From NCBI GenBank assembly GCA_007922225.1, contig ML679969.1, forward strand, positions 13,947,999 to 14,011,998: DNA of 64,000 nucleotides, given 5' to 3'. The notes below the pieces were generated by a model. That model had not been told where the DNA came from. It did no database searches and saw only the letters and a program-made list of their open reading frames with translations. The DNA is from Emydura subglobosa. Lineage: Eukaryota; Chordata; Testudines; Chelidae. The position numbers were made by a program, and so were the translations under genes. Shown one piece after another: positions 54,121-64,000 of the stretch. How positions within the stretch are numbered: the first letter of the stretch is position 1; each line of letters opens with the position of its first letter.

Positions 54121-57100
54121 AGGTATTTGAAGGAGCAGGAAACTGGCATCATCGGCCACTTGGATGCAGGAGTCGACATTTCAATAGTGAATTAGTGAAT
54201 GGTTTGCAAACCAAGAAATAGTCACCAAAACTTTTTTATTGGTAACTTTTAATAGTGAATACATTTGGGGGGTTCGTAATGTGTTTATGGGCAGTCTGTG
54301 AATAGAAAAAGAGATGACATTCATCCAGTAAATTACTCATTACATATCTGTAATTGTGGATCTGTTCTACATATTCTTAATGTGATAGGATAGAGGATAG
54401 GAAAGGAAAACTTTTGCCCCTATTATCTTGACACGTGACTATGAAGGCAGTATGTAGAAGAGTGGCTCATCTGTGTCTTCCATAAGATTCACTGCATCCT
54501 TTTGAAGGGGTTGTTGTAACTTTCTTTGCATGGAGGGACTTCATATGAATTGACATGCTGAGCAGCAACGTGGTAGTTTTTAATGTAACAACGCAATGGG
54601 GAATAATACACCACCCTCTCAAAGAATGATGTGTAAAGAAGCAGCCAGATTGTCCCAAATATTACTTGAATGTACAAAAAAGGGGTATGCTCTCTCCTCA
54701 TTAGCCAACTGAAAAAGTTGAAAACAAACATGGAACGTTTGGTGACTGGGATAATGGGACACCAAGCCTTTTACTTCAGTTTTCCTGGTTTGAATCTGGC
54801 TGAAATCAGTATTGATCGGAGGATCACTCCTGCCTAATGTCTTTTTGGGACGCTACCTCTAAAAGGAGATCCCTTCAAATCCATGTTGGCAGGAGGCAAT
54901 GAGCGTGGGGGGAATGTCCATTGCCCTTGTCCATTCTGAATCTACTCGTTGGATAAATAAAGGCCTTCATTCCTAGGGCTCTTAATCAGACATGATCTTT
55001 CACAAGCACTAAATTCACTTTAAGGGCCACATTTTCAAAGAGCCCTCAACCTGGCCTTAATTTGCCTACCGGCAGCTTTGGTACAATTATATATTTATTT
55101 TTTCTTTCCTCATAAATCAATCCCTCCCTCTCCTTAATTAATTTCTTAATTCCTTCCAATTTGAGTTCAGAGACAGAAAGCTTCCGTGCCCACTCTTCAT
55201 GGCTGCAGACATTACCTGGAGTGATTTTATATCACTCTGTGCAGACTTTATGTCTTAAAAGAGACCAGTTATCTATGGCATATAGCCACACAGTGCCAGA
55301 AGTCGACAGGACATGGATGGCAGCCTAGACCGTGCATCAATTAAAGGGTTAACTGCCAACACAAAGCACAAATAGGGAGATGCGAGCAAACAGTCCTGAG
55401 CAGAAATTGGACCCATCACTTCCCTCTAATGAAAACCAGATCACTTCAGCAACAATCATTCTAGTGTTACAAGGTACCATTCCTGGCTTTGGAGAAGTGT
55501 CACTGTTGTTGTTTTTATTAAAATATATACATCTGTGTCTAGATTCGATATGTTTGGTCATCTGTTTTTCTTTCTGGGGGTGGGGGAGGAATTCTTCCAT
55601 GGGTAATGCTTCTGAATTGTAGGGTTTCTAAAAAAGTAAGACAAGAAGTTTGTAAGGACATTGGGCCAGAAGTTCAGATGGTGCAAATTGGTGTAGTTTT
55701 CTTGACTTCAGTGAGCAGTTTACTAATAAATGTCTTGTCTATAAATTGGAACAAACAATGTTGACCTGTTTTCCACATAAACATCCATTTGTCTGGATAT
55801 CCAAGCAGCCCTTTTCTTGAAAATCTCCTCAGTTACACACGAGAGTTGTAAATTGAAAGGAGGCTTGACCTAAGAAAGTTCTACTTTATAGTGCACAGTT
55901 GGACTGCCAGAAGCTAAAGTGAAAGATCAGAATTTTCTTGGTCTGCTGCTTGCTGATGCTTTTATTGATAGAAACACTGTTTGTGATTTTTATTAGGCAG
56001 AGTTAGTGGGTGTTTCTAACAGTAAATTCAAAAAATATTGAGACCAACTTATAAAATATTTTGTCTTAGCAGTGTGGGAGAATGACAACGTATTTTCCCA
56101 CCCATTTTTGTTTGGGTTATGAATTTTTTTCATGCATCCCTGACAAGCCTCATGCATTCTTCTCCTTGTGCTTGTGATACTTTGATGTGCTTACCTCTGC
56201 CTCTCTATTGGCACCCATATCTAAAAGATACACATCGAGGCTTGTGTATGTTTAAAATGCCAGGCCTTAAGAGGAACATAAACATTTTAAGCTTTAGCAG
56301 GCTGTATCAAAATGTGCAGTGTGTGTTTTGTACTGTTCATATAGATCTTATCCTTTGTAAAGGATTTGAAAGAGGTAACAAAGGGATTCTGATCTTACTG
56401 AAGCAAAAGAATCTGAAGTCAAACTTTTTATGTCAGTGAGCAGTTTTATGAAATAGTCAAATCAAGTAATAAGGTCTTTATAAATTTATCCTCATCCTTG
56501 ATAACTCTGAACTGCCAAGTTGTTCTTCTATGAAGGCTGGAATTTCAATCTTACACAAATATTCCAATGCTTTTTAAACATGTTCCAGATAGACATTTAT
56601 TTTGGCTACAACAATATTTTCCTTTTATTGCTGTTATGAAATTCAACATTTCCAGAAATAACTTCTGAAAGGTACACATGGGTCATGAACATGCGTGATC
56701 TTCACATACAGCAGAGGAGCATTTTAAAATGCCTAATGTACACTAACATATACACTTTTTAAAAAGTGGTGGGTACTTTTGTGAAGCTTACATAGTTTTG
56801 AAGGCATTCCTATTTATTCATTAAGAAACAATACGATTCCCGAGAAGCTCTAGCAATGGTATTCCATAAATACATACATTTATGATTTACTTAGTGTGTA
56901 TAATGAATGCTAGCAGAAGCCTAACGATTTGGGTTTATTCAGAATTTGCTTCATTGTGATTATATGATGAATAGGATGTGGTCTGGGAACCCTCTTTTGG
57001 GGTTAGGTTTAAAGCAATGTGCAATTGTTTAAATCTAATTTAAACTGCTAACTGCATATGAAACAATTGCTTACTTCTGTTCTATAGGCCACATAATGAC

Positions 57101-57124
57101 ATATCGCATTATATAGTTTTTTTT
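54121..57124. other. Non-coding sequence with palindrome fragments
   Basis: About 3 kb without a gene. Half copies of the palindrome class occur at 55023-55075 (GGGCCACATTTTCAAAGAGC) and 55661-55725 (TTGGGCCAGAAGTTCAGATG, then GCAAATTGGTGTAGTTTTC, then TTGACTTCAGTGAG). A 106-codon plus-strand frame (56119-56439) has no domain. Confidence 0.5.
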
Positions 57125-57630
57125 CATTTTCAAAGTGCTTTACAAACAATAGCTAAGCCCTACGACAACCCTGTCAGGAAGGTAGGTAAATATTGTTATC
57201 CCTTCTTATGGGTGGTGGGAAATTAAAACACCGAGTGTGTGTCTACGTTGCAGCTGGGAGCATGCCTTTCAGCCCAGGTAGACAGATACGCACTGGCTCT
57301 GCTCAAGTTAGCATTCTAAAAATATCGTTGTGGATATCGTGGTGTGGGCGGTGACATGGGCTACACCCAAGGGGGTGGGTGGTTTGTATTTGAGCAACCA
57401 GCCCGTGCCACAATGTCCATACTGCTATTTTTAGTGCCCTACCTCAAGCAGCGCTAACGCATGTCTGTCTACCCAGGCTGGGAGGCACATTCCCAGCTGC
57501 AGTATAGATGGCCTATGAGAGGTTAAGTGGCTGGCTAAAGCCACAGTAGGAAGTCAGTGGCAGAGACCAAGTTCAATCATTCATAAGAGTTCCTGGAGTT
57601 GACCCCTGTTTCCATGCTCAGTCTGCTAGG
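57125..57630 (-). mobile_element. MIR-type SINE split by a MITE
   Basis: The left part is CAAAGTGCTTTACAAACAAT, then ACAACCCTGTCAGGAAGGTA, then GTTATCCCTTCTTATGGGTG, then AATTAAAACACCGAG. The sequence resumes after the insertion as GAGAGGTTAAGTGGCTGGCT, AGGAAGTCAGTGGCAGAGAC and TAGGCCATGCTCC. Together they make one MIR-type element in reverse orientation, interrupted at CCGAG. Confidence 0.75.
57237..57515. mobile_element. MITE with 60-bp inverted repeats, nested in a MIR
   Basis: The left end is TGTCTACGTTGCAGCTGGGA, then GCATGCCTTTCAGCCCAGGT, then AGACAGATACGCACTGGC. The right end, read on the minus strand, is ATCTATACTGCAGCTGGGAA, then TGTGCCTCCCAGCCTGGGTA, then GACAGACATGCGTTAGC. The arms are about 60 bp and well conserved. 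GAG flanks both sides, which may be a short target duplication. There is no coding capacity. Confidence 0.8.
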
Positions 57631-58021
57631 CCATGCTCCTTCTATAATTTAATAAATGACATTTCTTGTGTAAATATTAGGGAAGGGCGAACTTCCACAG
57701 TTTGGATGTTCAATCAATCAAAGCCATTAAAGAATTCAGCTGTTTCCCCATAGTGTCTGAGTTTACCTTGAACCTCACTGGCCTAGTCTGTTTCCCACTG
57801 GTGGGCAGTATCACTCCCATTGACTCCAGCAGAAGCAGGGTTAGACCCCTGCTTTCTGGAAATAGGAGAAGCGATCTCACAAGATTTGGGATACTTCCTG
57901 TTTTCATTCTGGTTAGAAAGAGGCTCCTCCTCCATGGTCCTCCCACTCCCATCACCCAGTATTTCCACTTCTTGTCCTGCCTGGATAATTGCTTCAGAGG
58001 GAATGAACAAAATCCTGCATC
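57631..58021. other. Segment open in several frames, unassigned
   Basis: Frames of 93-112 codons overlap on both strands (57702-58101). It contains CCCATTGACTCCAGCAG and GGGTTAGACCCCTG, a fragment of the palindrome class. No protein domain is recognised. Confidence 0.35.
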
Positions 58022-58089
58022 TGCCACTGGCCACTGTTGAAAGACGGGATACTGGGCTAGATGGACCGTTGGCCGTTCTTATGCTCTTA
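58022..58089 (+). mobile_element. CR1 LINE 3' end, short
   Basis: GCCACTGGCCACTGTTGAAA, then GACGGGATACTGGGCTAGAT, then GGACCGTTGGCCGTTCTTAT. This is the last 68 bp of a TTCTTATG-tailed CR1, severely 5'-truncated. Confidence 0.75.
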
Positions 58090-59571
58090 ACCATTTCATA
58101 GTCAAGCCTGCTTTCTTAACAAATGTTTCCTCCATACTGTGTTATTGTAGGGTTGATTTTGAGAGCTGCTTTGTTAGTTGTATGGTGGTTTGTTATTGTA
58201 GGGCTGTCTGAGAATGCTATAGTCAGTGGTGTTACTGAAGGGTTGAAAGTAAATATATACTGTGCATTTCTCTGTGTTTGAAACACTTGATTTTGGATTT
58301 CTTTGCAGAGAGTTGTGTGGGTATGTATGTAAGTATAGCTTATATAACTATTTATCTATCACACACAAGCACATACATTTATGAAGAGATCTTACTGTTC
58401 TAGCCTGATGTTTTGAGAAGACTGCATCATTTCCCATTCATTTCTGTAACACTCTGCAATCTGCTGACCCAAGCCAAAACCTCTCCACTCTCCTCTGCTC
58501 TCAGGGAGGAGTTAAGGATTTGTGAATGTGTGAAAGTATTAGCTGCCAGTTATAACTGGAATTGAGCCTAGAGGAACCCAAATACTTCAGCAGGAAGGCT
58601 TGTAATGCATTATCTCTGGAACTGGCCCAGCTTTCAAAACCAGGAAGTATTAATAGGAATGAACGTGAGCACCTATTAGCACTGGCAAAGCCATGATTTA
58701 TTATCCATTCTGTATGAAAAATATTGTTTGGTTGCATAAAGTTATCTATTTAAATATAACATACAATTCATGGATTAGTGTGTTCAAATGCAAAGAGATC
58801 CAAAATCGAGGGAATTCCTTTTATAACATGCAGTGTATACAGACAGGCACTTAGCTCTCTTCCTAATATTGGCAGGTTCCTAGTTTACAGTTATACTGTA
58901 TCTGCATTGAGAGAGAGAGAGAAAGTATTTACATTTTCTGTTTAAAAAGAAACCGCTCTCTTTTTTTTTTTAGCAACAGTGAAAGCAAGAGGAAGATGGT
59001 GCAATGAGGCGGGAACAAAGATGGCGTAGTGTAAGGGGCATCTGTGTGATGCAATGTGGGGAGTGCTAGTGAGCACTAGGAAGTAATTAGTGAGGGGCAG
59101 GCATGGGGCAAGCATCTGCAGGATCTAGGTGAAAATGAGGGGCTTTGCTAATCAGTGACCTGTTGGAAGGAAGAATTGGTGCAATGTTTAAACATGTTCT
59201 TTTCATGCCTTGGGTTTGAATCCTGGTTTAGGCACATTCCAGATTAAGATGAATGGATCCCCATCTCATTCTGAGTTTTGCATATAATACATCAGGCCGG
59301 GCTTGGCAGAATTTTGCCTGTGCAGCACCTGCCTATGTTTTGCCAGAGCAGACTTAATCCATCAATTCCATGAGCACTAAGTCCAGTCAGAATTTTGAAG
59401 GACCCCCTGTTTGGCTCCTGCTGCAGTTCCAGCACTGCAGTAAAACTAAGGGAAATCTTTGCTGCACTTTACAGCGTTGAATACCATGATTGTAAAAGGT
59501 ATAAAGCTCAGCTGAGTGAAATATTAAACTACTTCTACTTCAGAAAATGTAACCCAGTGCCCATGATTTTA
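58090..59571. other. Non-coding sequence, no gene recognised
   Basis: About 1.5 kb. It contains a GA-run (GAGAGAGAGAGAGAAAG, about 58908-58924) and a T-run near 58961. The block 58640-58760 looks unique and AT-rich. No gene is seen. Confidence 0.55.
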
Positions 59572-59860
59572 CCTAGGGCTTGTCTACACTTACCTCAGAG
59601 ATTCGGTGGCAGTCGACCGGAGTTACGCAAATTATGCAAAAAACTAGTGTAACTCCCATCAACTTCTGTGCTTCTGTTCTGTGCACTGTCTTCACTGCAC
59701 TGTGCCGACCGTCGACGCAGCGCTACGCCACTTGAGGAGGTGGTCTTAATATGTCGATTTCTGGATCGACTGAGCGGGTCTTCACTGACAGCTCAGTTGA
59801 TCCAGATAAATCGATCTGATGGCAGCGAATTTGCTGCCCTCAGTGAAGACATAGCCCTAG
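59572..59860. mobile_element. MITE with CTAGGGCT.TGTCT.CACT ends
   Basis: The left end is CTAGGGCTTGTCTACACTTA. The right end, read on the minus strand, is CTAGGGCTATGTCTTCACTG. TTA occurs immediately outside each border (59569-59571 and 59861-59863), which would fit a TTA target duplication, as made by PIF/Harbinger elements. The left end has one extra C, so this is tentative. The interior is rich in TCGA motifs (GTCGACCGG, GTCGACGC, TGTCGATT, GATCGAC). There is no transposase. Confidence 0.75.
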
Positions 59861-61847
59861 TTATCTAATTCTGCTATATAGAGGCAATGCTACTTCCACT
59901 GACTCTTCTATTATCAGAAGTTCCTCTTCCCTAATCTTTAGCCCACTTAATCAGTCTGTTCCCTATAAAATCCCTCCCTCCTGTCCTCTCCCTTGTTCTT
60001 TGATCTACTGGTTAGGGTTCAGCTCCTTCATTTTTTGCAATTACTTGTCTGGATTGAGGATGCCCCTGACTTCTTACCAGCAGTCTGGTCAACATATGGG
60101 ACAGGAAACTAGGATCTTTATTTCAGGCTTTCTCTGCTATTCATCTTGAATAGATTACAACAGTAGCAGCTCTGACTGTCTTTGTGCCCTTTTGATGATA
60201 AAGTGACGGTAACATCACATACAGAGAAATGTGCCAATTAGCGCTATCCGGTCTCAGTTTGATTGAATGAGTCCAGATCACTGCAACGTAATCAGATGCA
60301 AAAATCATATTCTGAACATTGCTCTAGTGGAAAAAAAATCCTTTTACATCAAGTTCTTCCACACTTGGCCCACAGCACGGTCTGCTTAGAAGGAGGAAGA
60401 TATGTGTGGATGTCACAATGGTAAATTAGTCATGTGGTCCAGAAAAAGTTACTTGTCTTTCTGCTGCATCCTTTTGCTTTCTAGGTTTTGAGAATCTGCA
60501 AGGCAACAACAGAACAGCCAAAATAAATCAAACTGCTACAGCTACTTTGCAAAAGATTAGGGTGGGAGGTGGATTTATGTTTGCATCTCAGGAAGATGGG
60601 TAGATCCATCGTACTGTAATGCCGCATCTACTAATATTAAATTGTCTGAATCATTGTCTTCACACTAGGAGAAAAATATAACCAGGGAGAGCTGACATTC
60701 TACAGTTTGACACCTATCTAACTCCTCCATAAGAAACTGCATTAGTCAGTACTTTTTCCCCCTTCTGTTTGCATAACTTTATAGAAATGAAAAAATAGTA
60801 ACTTCACAGCTAGTTTTTCAGGAGACACATGACCTAAAGGTGGAATAACTTTTGTTTTTGCTTGCTTAGTTGCTTGTTCTACTATTTTCATCAAACCATA
60901 TAAAAACAGATGGGAACTCCCCTATTAAAGAAAATGCAATATTTCGTTTTGAAGGAATACAATTTATAAAATTCTTAGTAAATGTATTCCTAATCATTGG
61001 TTGTTTTTTTGTTTTGTTTTGTTTGTTTGTTTGTTTTTTTAAATCTCTATGAACCACAAATAAGAGAATTTTATTTCCTCTAAGTTATTGTGGTTTAAAC
61101 TGATTGGAGTTATGTCTTCATTTCATAATAGAAAAGTGAAGACGGCATCTTGCAGTGAAGGAGTCAGGGAGCTGGAGAGATGAGTCTAAGGAGTGACATT
61201 GCTTTGCTTGTTCAATGTATCTGTGGATTTAAATGACATCTCAGGGGACAGTATCAAACGTCTAAATTTCATTCATCCATCGGATGGGAGAACAAGAACT
61301 GGCTTTCAGTCAGGCGGGAGGTGGAGTTTTCTCCTGGAGTCAATGAGCTCAGACCACACAGATAAAGAACTTCTTCTGTTCCATTTTAAAACATTTCAGG
61401 GTAGAATCATCTGTCACTAGGCTCTGGGCCGAAGACCTTTCAGCTCTGATTAAAGTAAGGAGTTTAGTGTAACACTGGAGCTTTTGAAACTCTCTCCAGT
61501 CCTGCCCTCCATCTTAACTTCCAGAGTTTGCTTCAAAGCTTCCCAGAGTTTGAAGCAAACTGCCTGGCATTCAAATTTTACCAGTTGTATTTTCATTCCA
61601 GGCAGACATTCCTCCTGGAAAGGATGGCTTGTGCCTAGCAAACATTTTGCTGCTTATGCTAAAAAAATGTCCTGAAAGCTCTCTGCTTTATGAATTACAC
61701 GTGAAATTCACTCACTTCCTCCCTCCTGGAGTGCATAGCTCAAGTTAAAGAAGCTTTCTATGGGGTGGGGAGCTAGGAAAGGTTTTAGTGACAGAATCCA
61801 CAACCCAGCTCAGGAGCAGGCTAGAGTGCAGCCCATCTCTTCCTACC
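59861..61847. other. Non-coding sequence with a (GTTT)n tract
   Basis: About 2 kb without a gene. A GTTTTGTTTTGTTTGTTTGT tract lies at about 61010-61040. A short exact inverted pair, CAGAGTTTGCTTCAAAG and CAGAGTTTGAAGCAAACTGC, lies near 61520-61562. No repeat family is assigned. Confidence 0.55.
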
Positions 61848-62133
61848 GGGCCTTGTACAGACTACGGTTTAAAGGGGTGTCATTAGAACCTGTTAGGCGA
61901 CACATGGTAACTGACAAGTTTATAAAGTCTAATGTAGACAAGGTTCACTGTCCTTAACGTGTGCTAAGCTGGTGGAGTTAAATTCTAGAGGAAGCATGGG
62001 GCTTTATCTCCACCAGGTCAGCATGGGTAAAGTAATACACTGCCTTTTCCACAACAGATTGTTAGAAGGTGTTCGTTATCACGTGTTAGTTAATGTGCTA
62101 ACAGCACACTTTCCCCTAGCCTAGACAAGGCCC
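61848..62133. mobile_element. MITE with GGGCCTTGT ends
   Basis: The left end is GGGCCTTGTACAGACTACGG. The right end, read on the minus strand, is GGGCCTTGTCTAGGCTAGGG. It is 286 bp long, close to the 289 bp of the element at 59572. There is no coding capacity, and the target duplication is not resolved. The 65-codon frame at 61760-61957 crosses its left border and is not a gene. Confidence 0.65.
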
Positions 62134-63269
62134 TGTCTGTTACTCCAGCCTATAGGATGAAATGTCTGCACTCCCTGTGCACCCTTTGGTAAATACAGAT
62201 ACAGTGTCCCTTTCCCTTGTCTGTCCCCTGGGCTCCCGGCCACACTGGCAGATTAGTAGTAGCCTATTTAAACTCAGTGCAGAGTTCTCCTCCCTCCATG
62301 TCCCAAGCTTCCAAAGAGCTGTGGGGCCCTGTCTTTGTGTGGTTGGTTTGACTCCACCCTCTTCTTCCTTATGTTATGTGTCTTCAACTCATTGGGCCTT
62401 GCTGGGTCCAGCCAACCAAATGTCCAATGTCATCTGAGGGCTCATTTCTAGACAGAGACATTTTGGTGAGACTTTTAGATTTGCTGCTAAAAGAATGCCC
62501 ACGATCTCCATCTTTTTATTAAAATAACATACATTTCCCTTCTGCTAGATGACAGTGATTGTTAGAATTGTTTTCTGCCCAGCTACATGTCCTCACTACG
62601 ATACACATACATGCTTAATGTGAGAATCCATTCATTTTAGACTGGCTTGACAAACTGAGAATTGGCAAACCTGAGCAGATGAGTTTGGCTTTGTCTCTTC
62701 ATAAGTATAATTAGAGGTGATTAGCCTTAACTTTAAGTGCTCTCTGCAAATAATATTTTAAACACAGAACTTAAGAAACTCCAGCCTATAAAAATGGGCC
62801 TTATTATATCAACATGCACAATGATTGGTGGGAAGGGCTAACAACCACTAACCTCTTCCCACTATCCCCTCCTTCCCTCCTTGCTAAGTGTCCATGAAAA
62901 CAGATGAACAGCACAACATGTCCAGGTCAACAAATTCAGTCTCTGCTGGGCAAAAGAAGGAAGCAATTTGCCCACTCAAGAACTCCCAACAGAAAACGCC
63001 TACTACCAACTGCCTCTCTTTTAAGCCAAGAAACTGTAACTCTGCTGACTGCACACTGCCGTCATAGCATAGAGAGAGGTGATCTCTCAGCAACCCAAGG
63101 CTCAAACTGTACTGGCATTTGTAAATCAAAACTAGCTCCCTAAACTCCTTCTGAAACAAGTAGGTATTTACTGTAGACTACAAAGTGATGATGCAACATG
63201 CTTTAAGTGTAAAACATTGCTTAAAAAGTAAGCAGCTGCCTTCCGTAGTGCCTTGTTTCTGAATAGCAC
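62134..63269. other. Non-coding sequence, no gene recognised
   Basis: Frames of 79-91 codons on both strands (62162-62437, 62884-63159) have no domain. Nothing is recognised. Confidence 0.5.
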
Positions 63270-63785
63270 CAAACTGAATAGCACCCCAGATCCAGGGGAT
63301 TACAGCAGTCTAGTTTTGAGGTGACTAAGGCATGGGTAGCCGTAGCGAACTCTGATTTGGAAAGAAAAATTCTCATACTTTTCACCAAGCACAGATTGAG
63401 GAAAAAAGCACAGAGAGAGACGCATAAAGCCCACGGTTATATGTCCATCCAGGACAGGATATCCTGGCTCTAACAAGGCACCCAAGCTGCAGAATTCTGT
63501 AATGAGTGGCTGGTGCCCTCCCTCAGTCAAGGTGGCTGAAATGGTCGTCTTCGTTTCTTCCAGATATTGCCTCAGTCACTACTATTGTCTTGTCTGTGTT
63601 GTAACCAACATTCTCAACCAGACACCGAGTAAGCCACTAAACTGCCTCAGCCCAGTTGGATGAGGGGAAGAGAGAGAGAGAGCTGTGTGTCTCCAGCATA
63701 GTGAAGATATTATCACAAACCCTACTAATGGCTTCACGTGTACATTGAACAGACGGGGTGACGAGAGACCCTTTGAAAACATACA
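63270..63785. mobile_element. Possible old LINE-like repeat remnant
   Basis: GGGATTACAGCAGTCTAGTT, then TTGAGGTGACTAAGGCATGG, then TCTAACAAGGCACCCAAGCT, then GTCTTGTCTGTGTTGTAACC, then TTCTCAACCAGACACCGAG. The order reminds me of a dispersed reptile repeat whose class I cannot name. The small minus-strand frames (63300-63530, 63582-63782) may be decayed parts of it. A GA-run lies at 63669-63682. Confidence 0.3.
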
Positions 63786-63790
63786 ACCAG

Positions 63791-63818
63791 ATTTAATAAT
63801 AATAATTTAATAATAATG
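63791..63818. repeat. (AAT)n simple repeat, interrupted
   Basis: ATTTAATAATAATAATTTAA followed by TAATAATG. Simple repeat. Confidence 0.8.
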
Positions 63819-64000
63819 GACTTGAAACTTTGGCCAAAGTTTGCCTTGAACTCAGACCCAAATCAAAAGGAAGTGTGTTCTTAAAAATAAAATAACTGTT
63901 TTTAGAAAAAATCTGTCCCTTGCACTTCCTGGTTTAAGCTTTAATTAGAGCAAAACCAGCAAATTACAGTGAGAGAACTGTCTTCATAGTCCCAAATCAA

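Overview
The window looks like a gene-free stretch of a reptile nuclear genome, most likely a turtle. It is AT-rich with depleted CpG, has no bacterial-style operons, and none of its open frames is a protein I recognise. The assignment rests on its repeats: CR1 LINE 3' ends closing in TTCTTATG, older CR1 copies closing in ATTCTATG repeats, well-preserved MIR-type SINEs, several hAT elements, inverted-repeat MITEs opening near GGGCTTGTCTACAC, and many short imperfect palindromes built around a CATTGACTTCAATG-like centre. This mix is familiar to me from turtle sequence. A crocodilian is the main alternative, and nothing here settles the species. Family names come from memory of consensus sequences and were not checked by a search.

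Layout. 1-9 kb: unique AT-rich sequence with simple repeats, one AT-rich repeat opening TAGAGCTGG (2900) and a 230-bp imperfect palindrome (4264). 9-10 kb: a CpG-rich block (9121-9440), then a tRNA-derived SINE-like copy (9827). 10-17 kb: mostly unique sequence, with a segment open in several frames at 13.3 kb. 17-25 kb: repeat-dense, with opposed MIR copies, an internally deleted CR1 (18588), an LTR-like element carrying a second CR1 (20459-21807), a hAT element (22185) and a probable solo LTR with a TATAAATA box (24495). 25-27.7 kb: unique. 27.7-29.2 kb: a hAT element with an extremely AT-rich interior, a MIR and an AT-rich repeat. 29-44 kb: sparse old repeats, several palindromes and a MITE (40340). 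44-50 kb: old CR1 copies, G-rich tracts, MIRs, a hAT element with a perfect 8-bp target duplication (48197-48714) and a tRNA-like element with inverted arms (49766). 50-64 kb: mostly unique, with a MITE nested inside a MIR (57237) and two more MITEs (59572, 61848).

No protein-coding gene, exon set, tRNA, rRNA or CRISPR array can be supported. Nothing here works together as a pathway. The most informative content is the insertion history (nesting, target duplications) and the many self-complementary repeats, which would form RNA or DNA hairpins if transcribed or single-stranded. Some unique AT-rich blocks with TAATTA motifs could be conserved regulatory DNA, but that needs alignment to other vertebrates.
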